A DNA stretch of 64,000 bases from Mycoplasmopsis bovigenitalium (GCF_900660525.1 NZ_LR214970.1:248001-312000), one strand, 5' to 3'. Shown: positions 38,561 to 52,423, counted from the first letter of the stretch. Made by a program: numbers and translations. The notes: generated from the sequence alone by a model not told the origin.

Positions 38561-38565
38561 GATTA

Positions 38566-39447
38566 TTATTGAGAAGCTTTTTGGATTTGTGCTGCAACTT
38601 CTGCTGCGAAATCGTCTTGTTGTTTTTCAATACCTTCACCAACGCCATAACGAATTGCTTTTAATAGTGCTAATCCATGGTTTGCTAGGTATTTTTCAAT
38701 TGAAACGCTTTCTTCCATCATAAATCCTTGTTTTACTAAAACAACTTCAGCTAGTTTTTTGTTTAATGAACCTTCTAGAATTGCAGTTTGGATTTTTTCG
38801 GGTTTATTTTCAAAACCAACAGGTTTTACAAATTCAGCTTTGAATGTTTCAATTCTTTCTGTTGGTACTTCTTCAACAAAAATGAATTCAGGTTTCATTG
38901 CTGCTAAGTGCATTGCAACATTCCTTGCAACTTCATCATTTGAACCTTTTACTTTAATAAGAGCAGCGATTTGGCCATTAACGTGAGCAAAAGCACCAAG
39001 TTTTTCGCCTTCTGAAGCAGTGAAAACTTCAAAACGACGAATAGATAGTTTTTCACCAATTGTTGCGGTCGCGTCTTCTAAGATTGTTTCAACAGTTTCG
39101 TTGCCATCTTTTGTTTGCATAAATTCTTCAAGAGTATTTGCGTTTGAATTTAACAAAATTGTTGTAAATCTTTGAACTAATTTTTTAAAGTCTTCATTTT
39201 GAGCAACAAAATCTGTTTCAGAGTTAACTTCTAGCATTACTGCTTTATTGTCTTTTTGAGCTATTGAGACTAGTCCTTCTGCAGAAACACGGCCAGCTTT
39301 TTTAGCAGCTTTTATTTTACCGTTGCTTTTTAGTCAAGTAATTGCTTTTTCAACGTCTCAGTCTGAAGCTTCTAGGGCTTTTTTAACGTCAATCATTCCA
39401 CCACCAGTACGTTCACGCACTGTTTTAATAAGAGCTAATTGATTCAT
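38566..39447 (-). CDS. tsf: Translation elongation factor Ts
   Basis: 293 residues, nucleotide-exchange factor for EF-Tu. N-terminal UBA-like domain [34 protein letters not shown], then the hallmark MLEVNSETDFVAQN, and later VAMHLAAMKPEF. The start at 39447 is 2 bp after the rpsB stop with AAAAAGGAGAATAATA as ribosome site; the shorter ORF beginning at 39237 is only the part downstream of a UGA Trp. Operon with rpsB. Confidence 0.96.
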
Positions 39448-39449
39448 TA

Positions 39450-40346
39450 TTATTCTCCTTTTTCTTCAGTTTTTGAAGTTTCTTTTACTGTTTCTTCAGT
39501 TCTTTTTGTGAATGGTCTTTCGTATCTTTTTACGAATTGTTTTTGGTCTGATTCAAATTTAGGTAATTCAACTTCTGAGTCTGGTCTATATGCATATTTA
39601 GCTTTTCCGCCTCTTGCGGTTGTAATAGCATCAGCTAAAATTGTGATAATTAAGTTAATGCTTTTTGCAGAGTCGTCGTTTGCAGGGATACCAAAATCAA
39701 CTGCATCTGGGTTTGAATTTGAGTCTAAAATTGCGATAACTTTAACACCTTTTTTACGTGCTTCTTTAACAGCAATTTCATCTTCATTAGGGTCGGCAAC
39801 AATCATGAATGTTGGCAGACCTTTCATTTTTCTAATACCATTTAAGTTTTTTTGTAGTTTTTCTAATTGTTTTTGGAACATTAATTTTTCTTTTTTAACG
39901 TATCCCTCGAAGTTGTTTTGTGCTTTTTCTTCAAGTTCTTCCATTGTTCTAACTCTGCTAAAGATTGTAGATGAGTTAGTTAAAGTTCCACCTAATCATC
40001 TATCTGTTACATAAAAACTATTTGTTCTTAATGCATTTTCTTTTATTGTTTCTTTAGCTTGTTTTTTTGTACCAACAAAAATGAATTGAGCGCGAGGGTT
40101 TTTAGATACGAATTTGTGTAATAAATTGTAAGCAAATTCAAGTCTTTGAACTGTAACCGCTGTATTAATTATGTGAATTCCTCTTTTTAGTTGAGGATAT
40201 AGATAATCTTTCATTTTAGGGTTTCATTGGCTTGCTTTGTGGCCAAAGTAAGCGCCAGCTTCTAAAAGTTTGTCTTTAGAAACGATAGGGTTTTTAACTT
40301 CTTTTTCTTCAACTTTTTTAGCTGAAATTTCTTTGTTTTCTGTCAT
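39450..40346 (-). CDS. rpsB: 30S ribosomal protein S2
   Basis: 298 residues. [34 protein letters not shown] segment, [21 protein letters not shown] (with UGA Trp) and [14 protein letters not shown] with [12 protein letters not shown] identify S2. An acidic/basic C-terminal tail of about 45 residues after the conserved core and a 25-residue N-terminal extension ([16 protein letters not shown]) make it longer than the usual 250 residues. AAAGGAAAAA precedes the ATG at 40346. Confidence 0.96.
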
Positions 40347-40506
40347 TTATATTTTTTCCTTTAGTTTGTTGTTCTTCCTAATACTTCTAACACCTAGCAC
40401 CCTTTTCGCAAGGGCACACCCAAGTGAATCCATAATAGTGTGTTTATTTGATATCAAATTGAATTAAAAATTCTTTTTAATTATAAAGTAAAAGGCAAAA
40501 ATTCAA
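40347..40506 (-). promoter_or_regulatory. Promoter and structured leader of rpsB
   Basis: On the minus strand TTGAAT (40506-40501), 15-bp spacer and TATAAT (40485-40480) precede a leader of about 125 nt. The leader contains CCCTT-GCGA-AAGGG, a hairpin with a GNRA loop, flanked by GTG and GTGCTAG sequences. This is a candidate autoregulatory leader for S2; I cannot match it to a known leader family by eye. Confidence 0.5.
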
Positions 40507-40509
40507 AAT

Positions 40510-40534
40510 TAAAAAAACTAGCTTAAAAGCTAGT
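40510..40534 (-). terminator. Terminator of lon-pepO
   Basis: ACTAGCTT / AAGCTAGT stem followed by seven T on the minus strand, 5 bp after the pepO stop, separating it from the rpsB promoter. Confidence 0.8.
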
Positions 40535-40538
40535 AAAA

Positions 40539-42431
40539 TTATCAAATCTTTACACGTTTTTCAGCTGGAATAAACATTTTATCGCCATTTTTTATTGAAA
40601 ATTCTTCAATAAATTCTTCGCGATTTGCTGCTTGTATGTTTGCTCTTAATTCAGCTGGTGCATGCGGATCTTGTTCAAGTAATCTTTGTGCAGTTTCAGG
40701 TTTGTATTTCGATTTTCAAACCCTTGCTCAGTTAATAAAGAATTCTCTTGCACTGTAATCGCTTTCCATTTTAGCTGCTTCAAGTGCACAACTCAAGCCC
40801 CCAGCATCAGCAATATTTTCGCTAACTGTTAAAGTTCCATTACATTTACCAAAATCTGTTTCGGCACCTTCGAATAATTGAATCATTTGTTTTGTTTTTT
40901 CACCAAATTTTTCAAAATCTTCTTGTGTTCATCACATTTTTAGATTTCCGTTTTCGTCAAAGTTGGCACCATTATTATCAAAAGCGTGTGATATTTCGTG
41001 TGCTATTACCGCACCAATCCCACCATAATTTTCTGATGATGAGTGTTTGATGTTGTAGAATGCTCCTTGAAGTATACCTGCCGGAAAAACAATGTGATTA
41101 TACATTGGGTGGTAGTAAGCGTTAACTTGGTTTGGAGTCATTCCTCAGTAATTTTTATTTATTGGCATTTTGTATTGAGAATAATTGTATTTGGTTAAAA
41201 CTTGGTTAAATTTTAATACTGATTCAATCAGAGATTCTGTTGATTTTAATTCCTTGTAATAAGGTTGAATTTCTGTTGGGTAACCAATGTGCACACCTAG
41301 AGTGCTTAATTTTTTTAGTGCTTTTTCAATTGTGTTTTTAGATAATCATGTGTTTGATTGAAGTCTATTTTTGTAAATCTGAATCATGTGTTGAACCATT
41401 CGTTCAACGTCTTTTTTAGCTTTGGCTCCAAGTTCTTTTTTGGCGTAATAAACACCAACCGGCATACCAAAGAAGTGTAATGCTAAATTCAGTGCATGTT
41501 TGTTTTTGTTTTGGGCTTTAGCTTGGCCAGAAGTAAATAGTTTATATTTTGTTGCCTTAACTCTTGTTTTTTCATCTAAATATGTTGAATATTTAAGTGC
41601 AAATTGTAATGCCATTCAATTAATAATTAGTTCAAAATTTCCCTCATTGAATATTTTGTCAATGTTTTGGGCAAAATTATCATCGTAAAAAACAAGCTCG
41701 TCAACAGGTTTATCAATTATTTGTTTTATAATAAAATCAAAGTCAAAATTTTTGGTTGATTTAACAATTTTGTCATATTTATATGGTTTGTAAAGTTGTG
41801 TGTATTGAACTTTTTGTAGAGAAGTTAAAGAATATTTGGCTACTATTTCATCAAATTTAAGTGCTTTTTTGATTATTTTATTTGCTTGATCTTTGTCCTG
41901 TACATATGCTAAGATAATACTTTTTGCCATTGATTTAAAAACTTTTAAAAATTTTGCTTTTTGTTCTTTATTTTCATAGTGACTTTTATCTGGCAAAATA
42001 TGTCTTGCAATTCCTACATAAAGCGTTTGCAATGTTGAATCAAGAAAATCTGTTTGCACTCCAAAATCAATTGGTAAAGGATAATCTTTGTATAAAAATT
42101 CAACATATTTTGATTTTAATTCTGATAAATTTTTGATGTTTAGTATTTCATCAATGTATTTTTGTAATGGTTTTTGGCCAAGTTCATTTCTTTTGTCAAT
42201 GTCGCTTGTCAATTTATAAAAATCTGCAAAATTCTTTAATTCTGTATCAAGATTATTCTCATTTTCGTTAATTTTTAGAATTTTTTTCGCCAATTTTGCA
42301 ACTATTTTTTCATTGCGAATGTCCAACTCAGCAAATTCTCCAGTCGAAGATCTATCACTAGGAATTTGTGTTTGTTCTAATCACTCACCATTCACAGATT
42401 TGAATAAATTATCTTTAATTTCATATTTCAT
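40539..42431 (-). CDS. pepO: M13 family zinc endopeptidase (PepO/neprilysin type)
   Basis: 630 residues. Zinc motif VIAHEISHAFDNNGA (HExxH) followed about 60 residues later by ENIADAGG, the ExxAD motif, and NAYYHPMYNHIVFPAGIL (NAxY substrate-binding motif). These three make it an M13 oligopeptidase. There is no signal peptide, so it is a cytosolic PepO-like enzyme rather than a membrane neprilysin. Assembled across several UGA Trp codons, with the last residue itself UGA before TAA 40539. The ATG lies 1 bp after the lon stop with AAAAGAGG just upstream, so it is cotranscribed with lon. Confidence 0.93.
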
Positions 42432-42432
42432 A

Positions 42433-45240
42433 TTAGCCTCTTTTGAATAGTTTTTCAAATACTTCATCATATGATGATACAGGGATGAATTCAATTTCTT
42501 GTTTAACTTCGTCGGGTATGTCGTTTAGATTTTTTTGGTTTTGTTTTGGAATAAATACTGTTTTAACACCTTTTTTAAATGCAGCAAATGATTTTTCTTT
42601 TAGTCCGCCAATTGGCAACACGTTGCCACGCAATGTAATTTCACCAGTCATTGCTACTTCGTGAGATACAGGTTTATTTGTTAGTGCTGAAACTAGTGCT
42701 GTTGTAAAAGTTATACCCGCACTTGGCCCATCTTTTGGAACAGCTCCTTCGGGAACGTGAATGTGAAGCTCATTATTTTCAAAATCGAATTCAATTCCGA
42801 ATTTTTTGGCATTTGATCTTACATATGAATAAGCAATAGCTGCTGATTCTTTCATAACATCTTTAAGTGAACCAGTAAGTTTGAATCCACCTTTTTGTGC
42901 AGGATATGAACTAACTTCGATTTGCAATGTACTTCCACCAATTGAAGTGTAAGCTAGACCATTAACTACTCCAACTTGAGGTTTTTTATAGTCATCTTCA
43001 TCACCATATTTAGGTGTGCCAAGTAATTTAATTGCCGTTTCTTTATCAATATTAAATTCTTTAATATCCTCCCCAGCCACTATTTTTGCAACTATCTTAC
43101 GAGCTATCTTGTCTAATTGACGTTTTAATGAACGCACTCCTGCTTCAGCAGTGTAATTTTTAATAATTACTTCAATAACATCATCTTCAATTTTGAATTG
43201 TTCTTTACTTAATCCTGCTTGACGTGCAGCAGTATCAACCAAGTGTTCTTTTGCGATTTTAATTTTTTCATTTGTTGTATATGAATTTAATTCCAATATT
43301 TCCACACGATCTAATAAAGGAGCGGGTATATTTTCATAATAGTTTGCAGTTGCAATAAACATAACTTTAGATAGATCGTATTCGTGTTCTAAGTAGTTAT
43401 CTTGGAATTTTGTGTTTTGTTCTGGGTCAAGAACCTCCAACATCGCTGATGAAGGATCACCTTTATAATCTGAACTCATTTTATCAATTTCATCCAATAA
43501 AATCAGTGGGTTTGAAACACCGGTTTTTTGGATTGCTTTAATAATTTTTCCAGGCATTGCACCAACATATGTTCTTCTGTGACCTCTTATTTCACTTTCA
43601 TCATGAACCCCGCCAAGTGAAATTTTTATATAACTTTTGTTTAATGCTTCAGCAATGGCTCTGGCAAGCGAAGTTTTACCAGTTCCTGGAGGCCCAACAA
43701 GTGTTAAGATTGGCACATTATTGAAGTTTTTTTGAACTTTATTTGAATTTTCGCCACTTTCTTTGAATAAATCAAGATCAATTTGCGAATCCTTGTCAAA
43801 GTCTAAAAGTGATTTTTCTTTTGATTTAAGAGCACGTGTTTTGTGATTAATTATTAATGATAGATATTCAATAATTCTTTCTTTTACTTCACCAAGTCCA
43901 TAATGGTTTTTGTCAAGAATTTCTCTAGCTTTTGAAATATCAAGTGATTCTACTTCAATTTTTCTTCAAGGTAAGCTCTTTAAAACGTTGATATATGATG
44001 AAGTTATATTGGCATCTGGTGTACCCGACATCATTGATTTCATTTTGTTTGTTTCAGATTTAATTAGTTTTTGTACAGATTCAGGATACATTTTTGACTT
44101 GTTTTTGTCTTTAATTATTTTTGTGTATTCTGATTCATCATCAGCATCTTGATCGTTTTCTTGAAGTGACTCTTTTATTGCTCTTAGTTTTTCTTTAAGT
44201 AAAAATTCTCTTTGCTGTTTATCAAGATTATCTTTAACTTTTTTATTAATTTCATTTTCAATGATTGCGTCAGAAATAACGTCTGAATTATCTTTTCTGT
44301 GTTTTTTGGTTTTGACTTCTTCAATTGCTTCTCCGACGATTCCGTCAAAAATTTCTAAACTCTTAAACACTTGAGTTTGTTTTGGACTTCATTCAGATAA
44401 GAAGTAAAACGATCTTATGTGGTCAATAATTAATCTAATTTGTTCAACAATATTTCTGCGTTCAAAAATATCCAATTTAATTCAATTATTTGCATAGGTA
44501 AAGTATAGTAACGATGAAATTATGTCAACAACATTTGCTCCATTAGGGTCAATAAAATCATTTTTTGAAGGTAATTTATTATTAACACTGGCATCATAAT
44601 ATGGATTATTAATTAATTGCATTTGAATAGTATCTCAAATTGAAGATTGTGCTAAAACAGTTGCTGCTTCATCAATTTGTGTTAACAAAATTGAAGCGTT
44701 TCCTAGGTCCTCAACGCTTGCATCATATGAATATTTATGAGTAATTACACTTTCAATATCGGTAATATTTTTAGCATTTTCACCATTTGCATCAAGAGCT
44801 TTTTCAATAAAGTGTCTACCAATCCCAACCAATGTTAATGTATAAATTCCGCCTGATTTTTTAGTTATTTTTTGAATTCTTGCATATGTTGCAATTTTTG
44901 AAATTTCTTTAAATTTAACTTGAGAAATTGGTTTTTGAGTATTGTTTTCAACGTCTTCAATAGAAACAAGTTGATAACCAAGCATTACATACTCATAAAC
45001 ATCTTGATTTATTAATTCAAATTCAGATTCAGAATTTTTAATTTCATCAAAATTTGGTTTATTTTTATAACTTTTATTATCTTTATTTTTTGCTAATTTT
45101 TCTTGTAGAGTATCCAAATATTCCTTGGTTCAAACATTACCATATGGCATAACATCAATTTGTTTTATTTCATGACCATAAATAACTGCGTTTAACAGCA
45201 TTTGATCACCAATTCTTGTCACCAATAATTTTTCTTTCAT
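42433..45240 (-). CDS. lon: ATP-dependent protease Lon
   Basis: 935 residues, AAA+ serine protease. N-terminal LON substrate domain, helical region with [16 protein letters not shown] segment, Walker A GPPGTGKT at 516-523, Walker [11 protein letters not shown], and the C-terminal protease domain with PKDGPSAG (catalytic Ser) and the downstream Lys in GGLKEK. Start ATG 45240 is preceded by CCGGAGGTAAT. UGA codons separate three ORF pieces. A CIRCE-like inverted repeat lies 30-57 bp upstream of the start. The pepO gene follows directly. Confidence 0.97.
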
Positions 45241-45270
45241 ATTACCTCCGGATTTATTTATTAATATATT

Positions 45271-45297
45271 TTAGCACAATGGCACTTAGTCTGCTAA
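45271..45297 (-). promoter_or_regulatory. CIRCE-like HrcA operator upstream of lon
   Basis: TTAGCACAA-N9-GTCTGCTAA. Each arm matches 7 of 9 bases of the CIRCE consensus TTAGCACTC-N9-GAGTGCTAA and the spacer is exactly nine. It overlaps a TAAAAT -10-like element on the minus strand. CIRCE upstream of lon is known from other mycoplasmas. Confidence 0.82.
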
Positions 45298-45329
45298 AAA
45301 TTATTAATTTTATTAATTTTGCCAAATTT

Positions 45330-45345
45330 TGATTAAAAAAAAGCC

Positions 45346-45358
<13 letters not shown>
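45330..45358 (-). terminator. Terminator of upp-leuS operon
   Basis: On the minus strand AAGCC, six-base loop, GGGCTT and nine T; it overlaps the leuS stop. Confidence 0.75.
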
Positions 45359-47688
<2,330 letters not shown>

Positions 47689-47696
47689 TCCGCCTC

Positions 47697-48353
47697 CTAA
47701 AAGATATTTTTAGCAATTCTATTTATATTGTAATTAGATATGTATATGACTATTGAATTTATTGAAAGGTTTGCTATGTTAAAAAGAAAATATGTTACAA
47801 AGGTTCCTAAATAATAGTTTGGAATAAAGAAGAATAATGCTTTAAATTTTCCGTATTCTTTTGAAAAATGAATAAAATCGTAATGTTTTGAAAGCTTAAA
47901 TAATTTAAAAAATAGTGGTGTTGCAAAGAAAATATTTATAGCCACCATAATCAATGTTGTTGATAAGATGGCAAAAATAATTTTGAATAAATCGGCAAGA
48001 TTTTTTGACTTTATTTTTTGATTTTTGTCTCTAAAAAATAATTTGTTTAAAAGAAGATAGCTCATTACAAAAACAAATTGGGTTAAAACCTGCATAAATG
48101 TGCCAAATAATCCAGCAATATCATAACCAAGTGAAGAATATGCAGGACTAAACAAAAATAATGTAATTAGGCTAAATACACCCCATTTAAAACCAATGAA
48201 TTGAAATATTGTTAAAGTAAAAATTAAAGATAAATTAAATTTTAAAAAACCATTAAAGGGCATTAATTGACTTCAAACATCAAAGACTATCATTAGCGCG
48301 AGCAATAATCCGGTTAATGATATCTTCAGTGAAATACGCTTGTTTCAATACAT
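47697..48353 (-). CDS. ECF transporter S-component-like membrane protein
   Basis: 218 residues, about six hydrophobic segments. The start ITGLLLALMIVFDVW, PFNGFLKFNLSLIFTLTIFQFIGFKWGVF and the SLGYDIAGLFGTF segment resemble substrate-binding S components (RibU-like) of ECF vitamin transporters. The ATG at 48353 overlaps the upp stop (TAATG); an inner ATG at 48263 would delete the first helix. It ends 8 bp before leuS. The ECF energising module ecfT-ecfA2-ecfA1 lies at 57-59.7 kb. The substrate is unknown; the upp neighbour makes a pyrimidine-related compound one option. Moderate certainty. Confidence 0.62.
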
Positions 48354-48979
48354 TATTTTGTACCAAAAATTCTGTCTCCTGCGTCGCCTAAGCCTGGTTC
48401 AATGTATTTTTTATCATTTAAAATTGGATCTAGCGCTGCTAGATAAATTTTGAAATCTTTACCAAATCTTTCGTGAATGTGCTTAACTCCTTCGTTAGTT
48501 CCAACTAAACACACAAGCTGAATATTACTAAAACCATCATCCATTAATTTTTGAATAGCATCAGCTGCAGATGCTCCAGTTGCAAGCATTGGATCCACAA
48601 CAATAACATAACTATTTTTGTCAACACTTGGCATTTTATAGAAATATGTTTCTGGTTTAAAAGTTTCTTCATTGCGATATAAACCAATATGCCCAATTCT
48701 AGCTGTTGGAATTAACTCAAGCAATCCTTCAGTCATTCCTAAACCAGCTCTTAACACTGGTACAATGACAATTTCTTTGTCATATGTTTCACCAACAAAT
48801 TTTTGATTGAGAGGTGTAATAATTTCCTTTGCTTTTGTTTGATATTCACGCATTATTTCATAAACCATTAGAGATGTTATTTCGTTTAAATTTGACCTAA
48901 AAACTGAGTGATTAGCATTTTTATCACGCATATTTGTTAATTTTATTGAAATAAGCGGGTGAGTTATAACTTTAAGCAT
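48353..48979 (-). CDS. upp: Uracil phosphoribosyltransferase
   Basis: 208 residues. Salvages uracil to UMP with PRPP. HPLISIKLTNMRDKN, VPVLRAGLGM, the PRPP loop VVDPMLATGASA and the uracil-site YIEPGLGDAGDRIFGTK are all intact. ATG 48979 is preceded by TTGGAGGATTA; the longer frame upstream has no ribosome site. Head of an operon with the ECF-like gene and leuS. Confidence 0.96.
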   Translation of the reverse strand: MLKVITHPLISIKLTNMRDKNANHSVFRSNLNEITSLMVYEIMREYQTKAKEIITPLNQKFVGETYDKEIVIVPVLRAGLGMTEGLLELIPTARIGHIGLYRNEETFKPETYFYKMPSVDKNSYVIVVDPMLATGASAADAIQKLMDDGFSNIQLVCLVGTNEGVKHIHERFGKDFKIYLAALDPILNDKKYIEPGLGDAGDRIFGTK

Positions 48980-49258
48980 TAATCCTCCAATATTTTTATA
49001 TGTAAATAATAGCACATTTAATATTTAAATTTAATATTGATATGTTAAATATGGTATTTTATATAAATATATTTAATTAGAATTGTTAATTGATTTTAAA
49101 GTAGTGTAGTTATATTATTCATATTCAAAGGCATAGTTCATTTATATTTTGTGTGTTTTAATGTAAAAATATACACAATTTTCCATTGTAATATATATTG
49201 ATAATTTGCTAATTACTGCATTATATTTCGCTACATATTTTAGAAAAATAAAACACAG
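48980..49258. other. Gene-free intergenic region
   Basis: About 280 bp of extremely A+T-rich DNA upstream of upp. It must hold the upp promoter (TATTAT near 49005 on the minus strand is a candidate). I see no ORF, RNA gene or repeat in it. Confidence 0.5.
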
Positions 49259-49277
49259 TTATTCGATAGCTGTGTTG
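49245..49277 (-). terminator. Terminator of the trpS-thrS operon
   Basis: AACACAG / CTGTGTT stem with an 11-base loop and T-rich sequence after it on the minus strand, overlapping the stop of the small membrane-protein gene. Confidence 0.75.
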
Positions 49278-49675
49278 TTATTTTGCTTTTTTAAATTGTT
49301 TAATTTATCCTTGATAATATAAATTATTCAGTTGGTTAATAATGAAAAAATTATTGCTAAAACCAATGTAATAAACATTCTTCAAAAAATACTTAAATTT
49401 GTTAGCGAACTAAGTATTATTGTTAAAAAAATGGCTGTTAGTGGGATTAAATATTTAAACGTATCAATCTTTAAAAGATTGAAATAGGTCAAAAGTATTG
49501 CTAAAGATATACTAAAAAATCCTATTGCAATTGGTGTAAACAATATTGCATAAAAATTATTGATTTTTTGTCCATTAAAGTCACTTGTAGATGTAAGCCA
49601 AACTACAACCATCGGTATCACTAATAAAATTGAACAATAGAGAATTGAAACAATAGGTCAATACTTTTTATTCAT
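49259..49675 (-). CDS. Small four-helix membrane protein, unknown
   Basis: 138 residues with hydrophobic segments at about 5-28, 40-60, 68-88 and 95-118 and a charged Lys/Asn tail. The start ATG at 49675 lies inside the end of thrS (8-bp overlap), so it is translationally coupled. UGA codons at 49640 (region), 49379 and 49329 are Trp. No family recognised. Confidence 0.65.
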
Positions 49676-51416
49676 AATTAGCTTTTAATTCATTTAACAT
49701 AAATATGAATTCTTTTAAAGTTGTTGTGTGAGTTGTTTCTTCTCCGTATTTTCTATAAGAAACAAGACCTTTCTCGCTTTCGTTTTTGCCCAAAATTACC
49801 TGGAATTTTGATTTAGATATCTGAGCTTCACGAATTTTTTTGTTTAATCTTTCATCACGATCATCAAGTTTCACACGGAAATTATGAGACCATAGTTGAT
49901 TGGTAATTTCTTTGGCATATTCAATGTTTTCATCTAAATTAACTGGAATTACAGTAATTTGTTTAGGCGCTAATCAAAATGGTAAAACCCCTTTGGTTTG
50001 TTCAAGTAAAATTGCAACAAAACGCTCATAGGTTCCAATTAATCCACGGTGAATCATCACTGGAGTTGCATCATCACCATTTTTATCAGTGTATTTTAAA
50101 TTGAATTTCATTGGTTGTAAGAAATCTAATTGAATTGTTGCAACTGTGACTTCATGCCCTAATGCTGTATGAATTTGAATATCCATTTTTGGACCATAAA
50201 ATGCTGCTTCGCCCTGAATTGCTTCATATTGAACATTCATTGAGTCGAGAGCGTTTTTTAACATTGTTTCACTTTTGACTCACATTTGTTCATCATCAAA
50301 GTATTTTTCTTTATTTTGTGGGTCTCTTAATGATAATGATATGTAACTAATTTGAATATTAAAGATTTTAAGTGTTTCACTGATTTGTTTGTACATATGA
50401 ATGATTTCGTCAAAAATTTGATCTTCTCTTACATACAAGTGTCCCTCGGTTAAAAGCATTCCTCTAACGCGTTCTAAACCAGTTAATGCACCAGATTTTT
50501 CATAACGGTACAATTGTGATTGTTCTGAATATCTTATTGGTAGGTCTCTATAAGATCTTTTTTCTAAACCATAACAAATATTGTGGTGTGGACAGGTCAT
50601 TGGGCGCGGAATTAGTCTTTCTTTTTCCACAATTATTGGCGCAAACATGTCATCTTTGTAATGCTCCAAGTGCCCTGATGTTTTATACAACTCTTCATTT
50701 CCAAAATGTGGCGTTAAAACTTCTGTAAAACCATATTTGCGATCCATTTTTAGCACTAAGTTGCGAATTTCGTTGTGAATATACATACCATCTTCAAGTC
50801 AAATTGGTAATCCTTGACCGGTTAATTGATGCATTGCGAATATTTTTAGATCTTTACCGATTTTTCTGTGATCTCTCTCTTTTCTATCTTTTAGTAGTTC
50901 AAGATAGCTTTCTAGTTTTTCACTTGTTTCTCAAGCTGTTCCATATATTCTTGTTAGTTGAATATTATCAGAGTTGCCTCTTCAGTAAGCTCCTGCCAAC
51001 GATAGAAGTTTGAAATGTTTAAGATTTTTAGTTGAATGAATGTGTCCGCCCGCACATAAATCTTTAAAAATTATTTCTTTATTCAATGGGTCTTGTAAAG
51101 CATAAAATGTTACTACTTGACCCTGCGCTTTTAGTTCATCATATAATTCTTTTTTGTAAGGTTTATTATTGAAATCATATTGATTTTCGTCAATTTGTAT
51201 TGTTTCAAGATTTCTTGAAGCAAGTTTTTTCATTAATTTTTCAATTTTATTTAAATCTTGATCACTTAATGGGTTTTCAAATTCAAAATCATAATAAAAA
51301 CCCTCATCAGTTGCAGGTCCAAATCCTAATTTAACATTAGGATATAATCTTTCAATAGCTGCTGCAAGCAAATGTGAACATGTATGATTAAGTAATTTAT
51401 CAGCTTGTATTTTCAT
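49668..51416 (-). CDS. thrS: Threonyl-tRNA synthetase lacking the N-terminal TGS domain
   Basis: 582 residues against about 640 usual. It begins directly at the editing domain with [14 protein letters not shown], so the TGS (N1) domain is absent. The editing residues are kept: HTCSH and CAGGH give the two His, Cys and His. Catalytic zinc ligands are in MTCPHH, EGHLYV and VMIHRG; the anticodon domain is complete. Ribosome site TTAGGAGACAAT overlaps the trpS stop. Several UGA Trp codons split it in standard-code view. Confidence 0.95.
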
Positions 51417-51424
51417 ATTGTCTC

Positions 51425-52423
51425 CTAATTAAAACCCATTTTAGTTGCTAAATCTTTAACTATTGGTTGGCAAATACTCTTTGCTTTTAACGCGCCTTTT
51501 TCAATAATTTTTTCAATGTTTGACTTTGCATTTTGGTAATTATTTTGTATTTTAGTCAACTCATTTTTTACAACTTCGGCGACTACTTGCTTAAATTCAG
51601 AATAGTTAGAATCTTTGAATTTTGCTTCTGCTTGTTCTAAACTCATATCAGTTAAAGATGCATAAATGTTCAATAAATTAACAATTCCTTGTTTATGTTC
51701 AGCAATATATACTTTATTTTCAGAGTCGGTAACTGATTTTAATATTTTCTTGTAAGCAACTTCAGGATCATCGTGTAAGTAAATTGTTCCTTTTGACGAT
51801 TTGTCTGATTTTGACATTTTAATTTCAGGGTTGCTTAATGATTTGATTCTTGCGCCAACTGGCGGAATAATGCCCTTAGGCAATACAAATTTTGTTTTAT
51901 ATCTTTTATTTAAGCGCTCGGCGATTGTTCTAGTCAACTCAAGATGTTGTGTTTGGTCCGCCCCAACTGGAACAACATCTGCATTGTAAATTAGTATGTC
52001 AGCAGCCATCAAAATTGGATACATCAATAAACCCACAGGAATTTTTTCAGTGCCATTATCTTGTTTTTCAAGTTTTTGAGCTTTGTCTTTATATTGAGTC
52101 ATTCTATAAAGTTCTCCAAGAGAAACTTCTGAAGTCATTAATCATTGAGCAAAGGCATGTTCATAGACATCTGATTGAAAAAATATTGTACTTTTCTCAG
52201 GGTCAAGTCCGCAGGCAATATACATTGCCACTATTTCTTCTCTTGCTTGTTTATTAACTTTGGGGTCAACACTTCCCATTGTTAATCCATGTAAATCAGC
52301 AACAAAATAATATGCATCATAATCATTTTGCAATTTAACAAAATTTTTAAGTGCGCCAATATAGTTACCTAGTGTTAAGTCCCCTGTGGGCTTGATTCCG
52401 CTTATAAGTCGTAATTTACCCAT
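51425..52423 (-). CDS. trpS: Tryptophanyl-tRNA synthetase
   Basis: 332 residues, class I. GIKPTGDLTLGNYIG (HIGH-type: TLGN), DLHGLT, PVGADQTQHLELTR and the KMSKS motif KMSKSDKSSKG are present. This organism needs tRNA-Trp reading both UGG and UGA; the gene itself has a UGA Trp codon at 52139. Ends with TAG 51425, which carries the thrS ribosome site. First gene of the trpS-thrS unit. Confidence 0.96.
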
